Below the pieces are notes generated by a model. It searched no databases, was not told where the DNA came from, and saw nothing but the letters and a program-made list of their open reading frames with translations. The position numbers and the translations under genes were made by a program. DNA of 64,000 nucleotides from Roseateles toxinivorans (GTDB lineage Bacteria; Pseudomonadota; Gammaproteobacteria; Burkholderiales; Burkholderiaceae_C), in assembly GCF_004362525.1 (NCBI RefSeq), contig NZ_SNXS01000001.1:606520-670519 (forward strand), read 5' to 3'. Shown here in pieces: positions 35,768 to 48,727 of the stretch (the stretch's first letter is position 1; the number at the start of each line of letters is the position of its first letter).

Positions 35768-36835
35768 ATGAGTGGTTCAAAGCGTGCTGCACCCAAACAG
35801 GGCCTGGCCTCGGCCCCCGCCTCCACGCATGGGCCCGATCTTGACGGCATGAGCCAGGCCTTGGGCAAGGCCGATCTTGACGACCTGACGCCGCCGGCTT
35901 TGGCGCAGATGGAGGCCGCCGACAACGTCACCGGCAATGCCTTGCAGAGCTATCTGCGCGACATTCGCCGCACACCCTTGCTGACTCCTCAGCAGGAGTA
36001 CGACACCGCACTGCGTGCCCGCGCCGGCGACTTCGAGGCCCGGCAGGCGATGATCGAGCACAACCTGCGTCTGGTCGTCAGCATCGCCAAGAACTACCTC
36101 GGCCGCGGCCTGCCGATGAGCGATCTGATCGAGGAGGGTAATCTCGGCCTGATGCACGCGATCGGCAAGTTCGAGCCCGAGCGCGGCTTTCGCTTCTCGA
36201 CCTATGCCAGCTGGTGGATACGCCAGAGCGTCGAGCGTGCGCTGATGCATCAGGCCCGCCTGGTGCGCCTGCCGGTGCATGTGGTGCGCGAGCTCAACCA
36301 TGTGCTGAAGGCGCGCCGCATGCTGGAGGCGGCCCATGGCCATCCGGGCTCCAGCAGCCTGGACGGTGCCGACACGGTGCCCGATCTGAATGCCCCGGAC
36401 GGCGGCGAGGGCGCGGTGCGCGCCGAAGACATTGCCAAGCTGCTGGGCCGCCCGGTGGCCGAGGTGGCAGAGTTGCTGACCTATGCCGAGTACCCGACCT
36501 CGCTGGATGCGCCGTTGGACCGCAATGGTGGTGATGGCGGCGAATCGATGCTGGACCTGGTGGCCGACGAGCATGCGCTGGACCCGCTGGGCCTGACCCT
36601 CAGTCATGAGCTGGACCTGCTGCTCAAGCACGGCATGGAGGGACTCAACGACCGCGAGCGCGAGGTGCTGTCCGGCCGCTACGGCCTGGCCGACCGCGAA
36701 CCCGAGACCCTGGAGCTGCTGGCCCTGCGCCTGGGCCTGACGCGCGAGCGCATCCGTCAGATCCAGCAGGAGGCGCTGGTCAAGCTCAAGCGCAATATGG
36801 TGCGACACGGCGTCGACAGAGACGCCATTTTCTGA
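35768..36835 (+). CDS. rpoS: RNA polymerase sigma factor RpoS
   Basis: The 355-residue protein is a group 2 sigma-70 factor. It contains region 1.2 ([32 protein letters not shown]), region 2 ([62 protein letters not shown]), region 3 and region 4 with a helix-turn-helix ([23 protein letters not shown]). A longer, low-similarity insertion with Gly/Ser/Pro at about 190-230 separates regions 2 and 3. It controls the stationary-phase and general stress response. Position after nlpD is the standard one. Confidence 0.96.
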   Translation: MSGSKRAAPKQGLASAPASTHGPDLDGMSQALGKADLDDLTPPALAQMEAADNVTGNALQSYLRDIRRTPLLTPQQEYDTALRARAGDFEARQAMIEHNLRLVVSIAKNYLGRGLPMSDLIEEGNLGLMHAIGKFEPERGFRFSTYASWWIRQSVERALMHQARLVRLPVHVVRELNHVLKARRMLEAAHGHPGSSSLDGADTVPDLNAPDGGEGAVRAEDIAKLLGRPVAEVAELLTYAEYPTSLDAPLDRNGGDGGESMLDLVADEHALDPLGLTLSHELDLLLKHGMEGLNDREREVLSGRYGLADREPETLELLALRLGLTRERIRQIQQEALVKLKRNMVRHGVDRDAIF

Positions 36836-36919
36836 CGCTGGCCGGGCTCAGCCCGTCCGCTTGTATCGCGGCCGGGCCTTCGCCAGGCGGGCCGAGGCTT
36901 CCGCCTCGTCCGTCCGGGC

Positions 36920-38887
36920 TCAGGGCAGGCTCAGCACCTGCCTGGTGAACTCCAGTGTCGCCCGGAAGAGAAACGTCGCGTTGACACTCTTCTTGAAACC
37001 ATGGCCCTCGTCCTCGGCGGCCAGAAACCACACCGGCGTGCCGTTACGGCGCACTGCCTGAACCATCTGCACCGCTTCGTTGTAGGGCACGCGCGGGTCG
37101 TTCATGCCATGCACGACCATCAGCGGCTTGCGGATCCGATCGGCGCGCGTCAGCGGTGAGATGCTTTGCTGGAACTGGCGCATCTCCGGGATGCGTTCGT
37201 CGCCATACTCCAGGCGCCGGTTGTCCCGTCGGTAGCTCTCGGTGTGCTCCAGAAAACTGACGAGATTGGACATGCCCACCCGGGCGATGCTGCCGGCGAT
37301 GCGCTCCGAGTAGAGTGTGGCCACGGCCAGGGCCATATAGCCGCCATAGCTGCCACCCTGGACGAGCACGCGGCTGGCATCAAGCTCCGGCTGCAGGGCG
37401 ATCCAGTCCAGCAGCGCACCCACATCCTTCACCGCGTCCTCTCGCTTGCGGCCATTGTCCAGATCCTGGAAAGTTCTGCCGTAGCCGGACGAGCCACGCA
37501 CATTGGGGTAGATCAGGGCCACCCCCAGCTGTGCCGGATAGGCATTCATGCGACCCAGGAATCCCGGGCGCGACTGCGCCGCGGGCCCGCCGTGCAGGCT
37601 GATGATGACGGGCCGTTTGCCCGGAAAGTGGTGGCTTGCCGGGTAGTAGAAGCCGCTGATCTCGCGGCCATCAAAGCTGCTCCAGCGTATCAGGCTCGGC
37701 TCCGCGGGGCCATGGCCGCTGATGCGGGAGCGGCGCCCCGTCCAGGCGACGAAATTGCGCTCCGCATGGTTGTAGACAATCACCTCGCCCGGACTGCGCG
37801 CCGAGCTGTGGGTGAAGGCCAGCAGGGAGCGCTGCGCATGCCATTGCGGGTTGCTCATGATCCCGGCCGGCAGATCCAGCTTCAGTGTCGGCAGGAAGCT
37901 GCTGCGCTGGGGGTCGAACAGGCGCAGCCTCGAGATGCCGCCCTGGTTGATCAAGGTAGCCACCGGCTGTTCAGGATGCCGTGGGCTCGCGACAGCCTCG
38001 ACGTCGTAGGGCTGGCCCAGCTCGAAGCGGCGCTTCTCGCCGCTGACGAGGTTGAATACCTGCAGCTGCTGGAACTCCGCGCCCGGCGCGCTGGACCACA
38101 GCTGTTGGTCGAAGGCCTCGGGCCGCTCCTGCTCGGAGGCGTCATCGGCCGCGGCGATCAGGCGCGACAGCCGGCCATTGCCCAGATCCACCCGCCAGCT
38201 GCCGCTGGCGGAAGCGCCCTCGGAATGGGTGAACAACAGTGATTTGCCGTCGGGGCTGAAGTGCAGCCCGGATAGCCGCTCCTTCTCGACCTTCAGCAGC
38301 AGGCGCTGGGATTGCGAGTCCAGCGGGTTGAGCAGGCGCAGTTCCACATTCGCGTGACGAGCGCCCCCTTCGGCTTCCGTATTGCTGGCGTCCAGGCTCA
38401 GCGAGGTGTAGGCCAGCCAGCGGCCATCGGGCGACATCCTGTAGTCGCCCACCTTGCGACCACGCTCGCTCAGTGCCTCGATGTAGCGGCTGTCCGGATC
38501 GAGGCGGAACAGCTGATAGGCCTCGTCACCCCCTTGATCCCGGGTGAAGACGATGAAGCTGCCGCGCTGGGGTTCGTAGCTGGCCGAGGTCACCGGATCA
38601 GCGCCCTCGGTCAGTGGCTCCATGCGGCCCATGGGTTGGCTCAATCGATGCAACTGGCGCACATCGCCGTGAGGGGCCAGCACCAGCATCTCCAGCCTCG
38701 CCGGATGCCAGGCAACGAAGCTGTGGGGCGTCAGGTCCTGGTATTGCTGCAGCAGAGGCTCCGGCCGGGCCGACAGCGCCGGCAGGCCCTCGGCGCGCAT
38801 GCCTGCGGGCACCGCCAAGGCCTGTGACTGCGCCGGCCCATGCAGGAGCAGACCACAGAGGCCCAGGGCAGCAAGACGGTTGAGCAT
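36920..38887 (-). CDS. S9-family (prolyl oligopeptidase-like) exported peptidase
   Basis: The 655-residue protein has a signal peptide ([23 protein letters not shown]), an N-terminal beta-propeller (about 25-390) and a C-terminal alpha/beta-hydrolase domain. The nucleophile Ser lies in [15 protein letters not shown], and the catalytic Asp and His are in [16 protein letters not shown] and AEDEGHGF. It should cleave peptides in the periplasm, like DPP or acylaminoacyl peptidase relatives. The ATG at 38887 is preferred over the TTG at 38911. It is divergent from rlmD. Confidence 0.9.
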   Translation of the reverse strand: MLNRLAALGLCGLLLHGPAQSQALAVPAGMRAEGLPALSARPEPLLQQYQDLTPHSFVAWHPARLEMLVLAPHGDVRQLHRLSQPMGRMEPLTEGADPVTSASYEPQRGSFIVFTRDQGGDEAYQLFRLDPDSRYIEALSERGRKVGDYRMSPDGRWLAYTSLSLDASNTEAEGGARHANVELRLLNPLDSQSQRLLLKVEKERLSGLHFSPDGKSLLFTHSEGASASGSWRVDLGNGRLSRLIAAADDASEQERPEAFDQQLWSSAPGAEFQQLQVFNLVSGEKRRFELGQPYDVEAVASPRHPEQPVATLINQGGISRLRLFDPQRSSFLPTLKLDLPAGIMSNPQWHAQRSLLAFTHSSARSPGEVIVYNHAERNFVAWTGRRSRISGHGPAEPSLIRWSSFDGREISGFYYPASHHFPGKRPVIISLHGGPAAQSRPGFLGRMNAYPAQLGVALIYPNVRGSSGYGRTFQDLDNGRKREDAVKDVGALLDWIALQPELDASRVLVQGGSYGGYMALAVATLYSERIAGSIARVGMSNLVSFLEHTESYRRDNRRLEYGDERIPEMRQFQQSISPLTRADRIRKPLMVVHGMNDPRVPYNEAVQMVQAVRRNGTPVWFLAAEDEGHGFKKSVNATFLFRATLEFTRQVLSLP

Positions 38888-38987
38888 GGACGGGATCGTT
38901 CTTTTCGGCAATCGTTTGGAGCGGCATTATGAAGACCTGCCGCCCTGGCGGCCACCTGCAAGCCAGGGGGCAGCGATAATTGCGCCC

Positions 38988-40343
38988 ATGACGACAGATC
39001 AAGAATGGCTCAACGTAGAGTCGCTGGACCTCGAAGCCCAAGGGGTTGCTCACAGCAGCGAGGGCAAGGTGGTGTTCATCGAAGGGGCTTTGCCGGGCGA
39101 GCAAGTCCAGGTCAACGCCGGACGGCGCAAGAAGAATTGGGAGCAGGCCACGATGACGGCGATGCGGCGCGAAAGCTCGCAGCGCGTCGAACCGGGCTGC
39201 CCGCATTTCGGCCTGCATGCCGGTGCCTGCGGCGGCTGCAAGATGCAGCATCTGCATGTGGCGGCCCAGGTGGCCGTCAAGCAGCGGGTGCTGGAAGACA
39301 ATTTGTGGCATCTGGGCAAGGTCAAGGCCGAGACGCTGCTGCGGCCGATCGAGGGCCCGGCCTGGGGTTACCGCTACCGCGCCCGTATGTCGGTGCGCCA
39401 TGTGCAGAAGAAGGGTACGGTACTGGTCGGCTTTCATGAGCGCAAGAGCCGCTATGTGGCCGATATGCAGAGCTGCGCGGTGCTGCCGAAGAAGGTCAGC
39501 GACATGCTGATGCCGATGCGCGCGCTGGTGCAGAGCATGGACCAGATCGAACGCCTGCCGCAGATCGAGCTGGCCATGGGCGACCAGGTCATCGCCCTGG
39601 TGCTGCGCCATCTGGAGCCCTTGACCGACGGGGATCTGGCAAAGCTGCGCGCCTTTGCCGCCGAACACGGCGTGCAGTGGTGGTTGCAGCCCAAGGGGCC
39701 GGACACCGTTCATCTGCTCGATGAGGGCGGCCCCGAGCTGGCCTATTCGCTGCCCGAGTTCGGCGTCGTGATGCCGTTCAAGCCGACCGACTTCACCCAG
39801 GTCAACCACTCCATCAACCAGGTGCTGGTGGGCCGCGCGCTGCGCCTGCTCGATGCGCAAAAGGACGAGCGGGTGATCGACTGGTTCTGCGGCCTCGGCA
39901 ACTTCACCCTGCCAATTGCCACCCAGGCCCGCGAGGTACTGGGCATCGAGGGCAGCGAGGCCCTGGTGCAGCGCTCACGCGAGAACGCCCAGCGCAATGG
40001 CCTGAGCGATCGCACGAGCTTCGTCGCCCGCAATCTGTTCGAGATGACACCCGAGTTGCTGGCCGCCGATGGCCAGGCCGACAAATGGCTGATCGACCCG
40101 CCGCGCGAGGGCGCTTTTGCCCTGGTCAAGGCGCTGGCCGACATCCATCAGAACCCCGAGCTGGCACCGGGCTGGCAGCCGCCGAAGCGCATCGTCTACG
40201 TCAGCTGCGGCCCGTCCACCCTGGCGCGCGATGCGGGGCTGCTGGTGCACCAGGCCGGCTACCGCTGCGTGTCGGCGGGGGCGGTGAATATGTTCCCGCA
40301 CACCGCTCACGTTGAGAGCATGGCGGTGTTTGAGCGGATCTAG
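38988..40343 (+). CDS. rlmD: 23S rRNA (uracil-1939-C5)-methyltransferase RlmD
   Basis: The 451-residue methyltransferase has an N-terminal TRAM-type domain ([30 protein letters not shown]), an iron-sulphur binding set of cysteines ([20 protein letters not shown] plus the Cys of MQSCAVLP), an S-adenosylmethionine core ([14 protein letters not shown]) and the catalytic Cys in [15 protein letters not shown]. It methylates U1939 of 23S rRNA. The ATG at 38988 starts the domain; the frame reads back to 38799 only as antisense of the S9 gene. Confidence 0.95.
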   Translation: MTTDQEWLNVESLDLEAQGVAHSSEGKVVFIEGALPGEQVQVNAGRRKKNWEQATMTAMRRESSQRVEPGCPHFGLHAGACGGCKMQHLHVAAQVAVKQRVLEDNLWHLGKVKAETLLRPIEGPAWGYRYRARMSVRHVQKKGTVLVGFHERKSRYVADMQSCAVLPKKVSDMLMPMRALVQSMDQIERLPQIELAMGDQVIALVLRHLEPLTDGDLAKLRAFAAEHGVQWWLQPKGPDTVHLLDEGGPELAYSLPEFGVVMPFKPTDFTQVNHSINQVLVGRALRLLDAQKDERVIDWFCGLGNFTLPIATQAREVLGIEGSEALVQRSRENAQRNGLSDRTSFVARNLFEMTPELLAADGQADKWLIDPPREGAFALVKALADIHQNPELAPGWQPPKRIVYVSCGPSTLARDAGLLVHQAGYRCVSAGAVNMFPHTAHVESMAVFERI

Positions 40344-40362
40344 TCCGCGCAGGATGCAAAAG

Positions 40363-40385
40363 AAAAGGGGCCCGAGGGCCCCTTT
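40363..40385. terminator. Bidirectional terminator between rlmD and the BI-1 gene
   Basis: AAAAGGGGCCC at 40363-40373 pairs with GGGCCCCTTT at 40376-40385, with a two-base loop and an A-run and T-run at the two ends. It can stop rlmD transcripts on the plus strand and those of the convergent Bax-inhibitor gene on the minus strand. Confidence 0.85.
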
Positions 40386-40404
40386 CGCTTGGGTAGAACC
40401 AGAA

Positions 40405-41103
40405 TCAGTCGCGGTCACCACCGAAGATGCCCAGCAGAGCCAGCAGGCTCTGGAACACGTTGTAAACGTCCAGGTACAGGGCCAGCGTGGCGCTGATGTA
40501 GTTGGTTTCGCCGCCGTCGATGATGCGCTTGATGTCGTACAGCATGAAGGCCGAGAACACGGCGATGGACAGCACCAGCATCGTCAGCATCAGCGCCGAC
40601 GATTGCACGAAGATGTTGACCAGGCCGACCACCAGCAGAATCACCGCGCCGACCATCAGGAACTTGCCCATGCCGGACAGGTCGCGCTTGATGACCGATG
40701 ACAGCGAGGCCATCGCGAAGAACACCCCGGCCGTGCCGCCAAAGGCCGTCATGATCAGCGAGGAGCCGTTCTTGTAGCCTAGGATCACGGCCAGCATGCG
40801 CGACAGCATCAGGCCCATGAAGAAGGTGAAGCCCAGCAGCACGTAGACGCCGGTGCTCGACTCCTTGGTCTTCTCGATCGCGAACATGAAGCCGAAGGCG
40901 CCGGCCAGGAACAGGATGGCACTCATGCCATTGCCCATCGTGGACAGGATGCCGGTGCTCACGCCGACCCAGGCGCCCAGCACGGTGGGTACCAGGGACA
41001 GGGCCAGGAGCCAGTAAGTGTTTCGCAGCACGCGCTGGCGCTGGGTCGCCATGGACCCGGCCGATGCGTTGCCACCCAAGACGGTGTGCAGGCTTTCATT
41101 CAT
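40405..41103 (-). CDS. Bax inhibitor-1 / YccA family membrane protein
   Basis: The 232-residue protein has seven predicted membrane segments and the family blocks FGFMFAIEKTKESSTGVYVLLGFTFFMGLMLS, YKNGSSLIMTAFGGTAGVFFAMA and the C-terminal FMLYDIKRIIDGGETNYISATLALYLDVYNVFQSLL. Homologues modulate FtsH or act as calcium leak channels. FtsH is encoded about 8 kb downstream but is not adjacent. The start at 41103 is the first Met, with no clear alternative. Confidence 0.93.
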   Translation of the reverse strand: MNESLHTVLGGNASAGSMATQRQRVLRNTYWLLALSLVPTVLGAWVGVSTGILSTMGNGMSAILFLAGAFGFMFAIEKTKESSTGVYVLLGFTFFMGLMLSRMLAVILGYKNGSSLIMTAFGGTAGVFFAMASLSSVIKRDLSGMGKFLMVGAVILLVVGLVNIFVQSSALMLTMLVLSIAVFSAFMLYDIKRIIDGGETNYISATLALYLDVYNVFQSLLALLGIFGGDRD

Positions 41104-41307
41104 GAATAAAACCTCCTATGTGAGAGAGCGGGCCGTCTGATGGCCCCGGCGGCATTCTATGGCGAAGCCGTTCGCCGGTAGATGCGGTCTTCTCGGTACT
41201 TTCCAAGGGGCGGAGCACACCGAGGCTGCAACAGCTTTGCGTTCCCGTGGCTGAAACAGCGCCGCACCTTGTCGTAGAGTGCACTTTTCTCTTCGAGTTC
41301 AATCGCC

Positions 41308-41715
41308 ATGAATCACAAACCCGTTCTGACCCTTGCCGATGTGCGCAGCATCGCCGCCGCCGCTGAAGCCGAGGCGGTAGCCAATCAGTGGGCCGTCAGC
41401 ATTGCCATCGTCGATGACGGTGGTCATCTGCTGTGGCTGCAGCGCTTGGACGGCGCCGCGCCGATTTCGGCCCAGATCGCCCCGGCCAAGGCCCAGACGG
41501 CCGCGCTGGGCCGCCGCGAAAGCAAGGTCTATGAGGACATGGTCAATCAGGGCCGCGTTTCCTTCCTCAGTGCGCCAGGGCTGCAGGGCCTGCTGGAGGG
41601 CGGCGTGCCCATCCTGGTCGAAGGCCAATGCGTCGGTGCGGTGGGCGTCAGCGGCGTCAAGTCCAGCGAAGATGTGCAGATCGCCCGTGCAGGTATTGCC
41701 GCGCTGCAGGGCTGA
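41308..41715 (+). CDS. GlcG/HbpS family heme-binding protein
   Basis: The 135-residue protein matches the GlcG/HbpS fold: LTLADVRSIAAAAEAEAVANQWAVSIAIVDDGGHLLWLQRLDGA, then a helix with KAQTAALGRRESKVYED, and the block GGVPILVEGQCVGAVGVSGVKSSEDVQIARAG. Such proteins bind haem or cobalamin or small acids. The gene stands alone between the divergent BI-1 gene and carA. Confidence 0.85.
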   Translation: MNHKPVLTLADVRSIAAAAEAEAVANQWAVSIAIVDDGGHLLWLQRLDGAAPISAQIAPAKAQTAALGRRESKVYEDMVNQGRVSFLSAPGLQGLLEGGVPILVEGQCVGAVGVSGVKSSEDVQIARAGIAALQG

Positions 41716-41734
41716 ATCGGAACGAATTTTCCTG

Positions 41735-41803
41735 TCATGACGCGGTCATGAGGGGCTGCTCAGTGCGTGAGTTGAGTCCGGACTAACCCTGATCAGTTAG
41801 AAT
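41735..41803 (+). promoter_or_regulatory. Palindrome-rich region upstream of carA
   Basis: The gap holds TCATGAC-GCG-GTCATGA (41735-41751), the exact palindrome AGTCCGGACT (41775-41784), and an inverted CTAAC/GTTAG (41783-41787 and 41796-41800) next to TAGAAT (41798-41803), a possible -10. Pyrimidine or arginine control of carAB is expected, but no known operator was recognised. Confidence 0.3.
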
Positions 41804-41913
41804 CCACAGGTTTACCCGCCAACACCCACGCACTCAGCGAAACTCCCGTCGTTTCCTCACCGGACTCAGGCTCCCCCGGAGCAGAGCTGGGCGCGCACAA
41901 CCCGGAGTTTCCC

Positions 41914-43065
41914 GTGCTGCCAGTTCTGCCCCCCGCACTCCTCGCACTTGCAGACGGCACGGTCTTCAAGGGCACCTCGATCGGCGCCGCCGGTCACACA
42001 GTCGGCGAAGTGGTGTTCAACACCGCGCTCACCGGCTACCAGGAAATCCTCACCGACCCGAGCTATTGCCAGCAGATCGTGACGCTCACGTATCCGCACA
42101 TCGGCAATTACGGCGTCAGCGATGAGGATGTCGAGGCCTCGAAGACCTTTGCCGCCGGTCTGATCATCAAGGATCTGCCGCTTCTCGCCTCCAACTTCCG
42201 CATGAGCCGCACGCTCGCGCAGTATCTGAAAGACGAGGGCACGGTAGCGATTGCCGACATCGACACCCGTCGCCTGACCCGCCTGCTGCGCACCAGCGGC
42301 GCGCAGAACGGCTGCATCATGACGCTGGCTGCCGGCGAAACGCTGAGCGACGCCCATGTGGCCGATGCGATCGCCAAGGCGCGCAGCGCGCCGAATATGG
42401 TGGGCCAGGACCTGGCCAAGGTGGTGTCCGCCAAAGAGGGCTATGCCTGGACGCAGACCGAGTGGCAGCTGGTGGGAGGCTACGGCGAGCAGACCGAGCC
42501 GAAGTTCCACGTTGTCGCCTATGACTTCGGCGTCAAGTACAACATCCTGCGCATGCTGGCCTCGCGCGGCTGCAAGATCACGGTCGTGCCGGCGCAGACG
42601 CCCGCGTCCGAGGTCTTCAAGCTCAAGCCCGATGGCGTGTTCCTGAGCAATGGCCCCGGCGACCCTGAGCCCTGCGACTATGCGATCGCCGCTGCGCGCG
42701 AGATCATCGAATCCGGCATTCCGACCTTCGGCATCTGCCTGGGCCACCAGATCATGGCGCTGGCCAGTGGCGCCAAGACCTTCAAGATGAAGTTCGGCCA
42801 CCACGGCGCCAACCATCCGGTCAAGGACCTGGACGACGGCCGCGTCAGCATCACCAGCCAGAACCATGGCTTCGCCGTCGATGCCAGCACCTTGCCCGCG
42901 AACATGCGCGCCACCCATGTGAGCCTGTTCGACGGCACCCTGCAGGGCCTGGCCCGCACCGACAAGCCGGCCTTCTGCTTCCAGGGCCACCCGGAGGCCA
43001 GCCCCGGCCCGCACGATATTGCCTATCTGTTTGACCGCTTCATCGGTCTGATGACCAAGGTCTGA
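41914..43065 (+). CDS. carA: Carbamoyl-phosphate synthase small subunit
   Basis: The 383-residue glutamine amidotransferase subunit has the N-terminal CarA domain ([39 protein letters not shown]) and a class I amidotransferase domain with catalytic Cys in [13 protein letters not shown] and the His-Glu of GHPEASPGP. It supplies ammonia to the large subunit for carbamoyl phosphate in pyrimidine and arginine synthesis. The start is GTG at 41914 after CGGAG. It lies 12 bases before carB. Confidence 0.97.
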   Translation: MLPVLPPALLALADGTVFKGTSIGAAGHTVGEVVFNTALTGYQEILTDPSYCQQIVTLTYPHIGNYGVSDEDVEASKTFAAGLIIKDLPLLASNFRMSRTLAQYLKDEGTVAIADIDTRRLTRLLRTSGAQNGCIMTLAAGETLSDAHVADAIAKARSAPNMVGQDLAKVVSAKEGYAWTQTEWQLVGGYGEQTEPKFHVVAYDFGVKYNILRMLASRGCKITVVPAQTPASEVFKLKPDGVFLSNGPGDPEPCDYAIAAAREIIESGIPTFGICLGHQIMALASGAKTFKMKFGHHGANHPVKDLDDGRVSITSQNHGFAVDASTLPANMRATHVSLFDGTLQGLARTDKPAFCFQGHPEASPGPHDIAYLFDRFIGLMTKV

Positions 43066-43076
43066 CGGAGACACCC

Positions 43077-46331
<3,255 letters not shown>

Positions 46332-46352
46332 ACTCGCGTTCAGTCCCCAATA

Positions 46353-46394
46353 CCGCCGCCGGTGCCAGGCAAATGCCTGCCGGGCGGCGGTTTC
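46353..46394 (+). terminator. Terminator-like hairpin after carB
   Basis: CCGCCGCCGG near 46353-46362 pairs with CCGGGCGGCGG at 46380-46390, and the inner part has AGGCA/TGCCT pairing around AAA. TTTCATTTTG follows. A large stem-loop with a modest T-run suggests a terminator between carB and greA. Confidence 0.6.
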
Positions 46395-46461
46395 ATTTTG
46401 TCTCAGTCAGTTGAGGTCAGAGCACGAGGTGGTCTGACCCCAAGTCAAAGGTTTTTCGATC

Positions 46462-46938
46462 ATGGCCACGATTCCCATCACCAAAAACGGCGCCGAACTG
46501 CTCAAGGAAGAGCTGCATCGGCTGAAGACCGTCGAGCGCCACGAAGTCATCAAGGCCATCGCCGAGGCGCGCGCCCAGGGTGATCTGTCCGAAAACGCCG
46601 AGTACGAGGCCGCCAAAGACAAGCAGGGCTTCATCGAAGGCCGCATCCTGGAAGTGGAAAGCAAGCTCGCGGCGGCCCAGATCATCGACCCCAGCACCTT
46701 GGACGCCGGTGGCCGCGTGGTCTTCGGTGCCACCGTTGATCTGGAAGAAGAAGAGTCCGGTGCTGCCGTGACCTATCAGATCGTCGGCGAAGACGAGGCC
46801 GATCTGAAGAAGGGCAAGATCTCGATCGGCTCGCCGATTTCGCGCGCGATGATTGGCAAGGAAGTCGGCGACGTGGCCGATGTGCAGGCGCCGGGCGGCG
46901 TGAAGCGCTACGAAATCATCCAGGTTCGCTACCTCTGA
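46462..46938 (+). CDS. greA: Transcription elongation factor GreA
   Basis: The 158-residue protein has the N-terminal coiled coil ([45 protein letters not shown]) with the acidic tip that reaches into RNA polymerase, and the C-terminal FKBP-like domain ([36 protein letters not shown]). It rescues backtracked polymerase. The order carB-greA is common in Burkholderiales. Confidence 0.97.
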   Translation: MATIPITKNGAELLKEELHRLKTVERHEVIKAIAEARAQGDLSENAEYEAAKDKQGFIEGRILEVESKLAAAQIIDPSTLDAGGRVVFGATVDLEEEESGAAVTYQIVGEDEADLKKGKISIGSPISRAMIGKEVGDVADVQAPGGVKRYEIIQVRYL

Positions 46939-46940
46939 CC

Positions 46941-47393
46941 ATGCTGCTGCGACGCCTTCGCGGCCTGCTCAGCGCGGTCTGGCTGGGCATCGTGATCTGC
47001 GTGGGGGCCTTTGCCGCGCCGGCGGCGTTCGCGGTGCTCGAGCGCCCAGATGCCGGGCGCTTCGTCGGCCGCTTGTTCGCAATGGAGGCGGCGGCCAGCC
47101 TGGCTCTGGCCATGTTGCTGATACTGATAGAGCGACGGCTGACCCGCGATGAGCCCAAGGTCGTCACGGCCGAGTTCTTGTTGGCCGCCGGTGCCCTGTT
47201 CTGCACCGTGGCCGGTTACTACGCACTGCAGCCGCAGATGGACGCGGCGCGGGCGGGGCAGGGCAGCCTGAGCTTTGGTGCCCTGCATGCCATGTCCAGC
47301 GGCTTCTTCGCCTTCAAGGGCTTGCTGCTGATCACGCTGGCATGGCGTGCCAGCGCGCTGCGGCCTACTGCTCCTGAACGTTCGACTTCTTGA
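46941..47393 (+). CDS. DUF4149-like membrane protein
   Basis: The 150-residue protein has four membrane segments (about 8-30, 45-65, 75-96, 115-138) and the family stretch SAVWLGIVICVGAFAAPAAFAVLERPDAGRFVGRLF. The function is unknown. It starts 2 bases after greA, and its end overlaps the convergent yhbY gene by about 29 bases. Confidence 0.8.
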   Translation: MLLRRLRGLLSAVWLGIVICVGAFAAPAAFAVLERPDAGRFVGRLFAMEAAASLALAMLLILIERRLTRDEPKVVTAEFLLAAGALFCTVAGYYALQPQMDAARAGQGSLSFGALHAMSSGFFAFKGLLLITLAWRASALRPTAPERSTS

Positions 47394-47844
47394 TGCTGCC
47401 GATGCGTTTCTTGGCGCGCTTGATCTCGCCGCCCTGGGCCACGCGCTGGTTGCCCAGCACCTGAACCTTCTTCACCTGAGGGCGGTTGTTGCCGCTCTTG
47501 GAGAACTTGACGATCTTGACCGTGCGCGGCCCCGGCTTGCGGTTCTCGTCCTCGGTGACCACCGGGTCCGGGATCGGCCGCCACAACACCAGCAGTTTGC
47601 CGATGTGTTGGATAGGGGCGGCACCGAGTTGATCGCACAGTTGTGCGAACGCGGCCTCGCGCCCATCGCGGTCATCGGAGAAAACGCGCACCTTGATCAG
47701 GCCATGGGCCTTCAGGGCGGCGTCAACTTCCTTGACGACATTGGGGGTGAGTCCATCGGAACCAATCATCACCACGGGGTCAAGGTGGTGGGCATCAGCG
47801 CGTTTTTCCTTGCGCTGGGCAGGGTTCAGTTGAATTGCAGGCAT
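47365..47844 (-). CDS. yhbY: YhbY-type CRM-domain RNA-binding protein
   Basis: The 159-residue protein has the CRM/YhbY fold at its start ([85 protein letters not shown]), which binds pre-50S ribosomal RNA. A basic tail of about 50 residues follows, longer than in Escherichia coli. It is divergent from rlmE, 20 bases apart, a conserved arrangement. Confidence 0.9.
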   Translation of the reverse strand: MPAIQLNPAQRKEKRADAHHLDPVVMIGSDGLTPNVVKEVDAALKAHGLIKVRVFSDDRDGREAAFAQLCDQLGAAPIQHIGKLLVLWRPIPDPVVTEDENRKPGPRTVKIVKFSKSGNNRPQVKKVQVLGNQRVAQGGEIKRAKKRIGSIKKSNVQEQ

Positions 47845-47864
47845 ACCGCTATTATCGACGCAGC

Positions 47865-48533
47865 ATGAAGATCGACACAAAAAGCAAAAAAGTAAACAAG
47901 GCATGGCTCAACGAGCACCTGTCCGATGCCTATGTACGCATGGCGCAAAAAGACGGTTATCGCGCCCGTGCGGCCTACAAGCTGAAGGAAATCGACGAGT
48001 CCTTGCAACTGATACGCCCGGGCCAGGTGGTTGTCGATCTTGGCGCAGCGCCGGGCGCCTGGAGCCAGTATCTGCGGCGGCGCTTCGCACCCAAGGAGGC
48101 CGGTGTTGGTGGCGCCGCGGTCGGTGACCTGAACGGCACCATCATCGCGCTGGACCTGCTGGAGTTCGAGCCTATCGAAGGCGTGGTCTTCATCCAGGGC
48201 GACTTCCGCGAGGAAGCGGTGCTGGCCCAGTTGGAGACCGAACTGGCCGGCAGGCCGGTGGACCTGGTGGTGTCGGACATGGCGCCCAATCTCTCGGGCA
48301 TCGAAGGCGTCGATGCAGCAAGAATTTCCCATCTGGTGGAACTGGCGATCGAATTCTCGGTCTCCCACCTCAAGCCCGAGGGCGTGCTGGTCAGCAAGGT
48401 GTTCCACGGCAGCGGTTACAGCCAGCTGAACGATCTGTTCAAGAAGACCTTCAAGCGAGTCAAGGCGATCAAGCCGAAGGCCTCGCGGGACCGTTCTTCG
48501 GAGACTTTTCTGGTCGGTATCGGTCTCAAGTAG
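47865..48533 (+). CDS. rlmE: 23S rRNA (uridine-2552-2'-O)-methyltransferase RlmE (FtsJ)
   Basis: The 222-residue methyltransferase has [37 protein letters not shown], an AdoMet site ([17 protein letters not shown]) and the K-D-K-E set of 2'-O-methyltransferases ([46 protein letters not shown]). An insertion ([14 protein letters not shown]) lies after the AdoMet loop. It methylates U2552 and is linked to heat shock. ATG at 47865. It precedes ftsH as in many proteobacteria. Confidence 0.95.
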   Translation: MKIDTKSKKVNKAWLNEHLSDAYVRMAQKDGYRARAAYKLKEIDESLQLIRPGQVVVDLGAAPGAWSQYLRRRFAPKEAGVGGAAVGDLNGTIIALDLLEFEPIEGVVFIQGDFREEAVLAQLETELAGRPVDLVVSDMAPNLSGIEGVDAARISHLVELAIEFSVSHLKPEGVLVSKVFHGSGYSQLNDLFKKTFKRVKAIKPKASRDRSSETFLVGIGLK

Positions 48534-48630
48534 GGGTCAGGGGCTGTCGAAACAGCAGAAATTGCGTTGCGCCAGGTCAATGTGCGCAATCTCCCCGGGG
48601 GCGCAGGGTCTTGGCCCGTGATTGCCCCTA

Positions 48631-48658
48631 CTTGACTGCAATAGAATCAACCCCATAT
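48631..48658 (+). promoter_or_regulatory. Sigma-32-like heat-shock promoter of ftsH
   Basis: CTTGACT at 48631-48637 and CCCCATAT at 48651-48658 are separated by 13 bases. They match the RpoH consensus (CTTGAAA, 11-16 bases, CCCCATNT) closely. It lies about 70 bases upstream of the GTG of ftsH, which is a known heat-shock protease. Confidence 0.7.
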
Positions 48659-48727
48659 GTCGTGAACGGGCCGAAGTTGCGAGTCAACACGGGGCCCACC
48701 GGCAATTGACAGGAACAAGGAGTCGCG

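Noticed and set aside
36893-36908. Hairpin CGAGGC-TTCC-GCCTCG after rpoS
   Set aside because: Only six pairs and no T-run; too weak to call a terminator.
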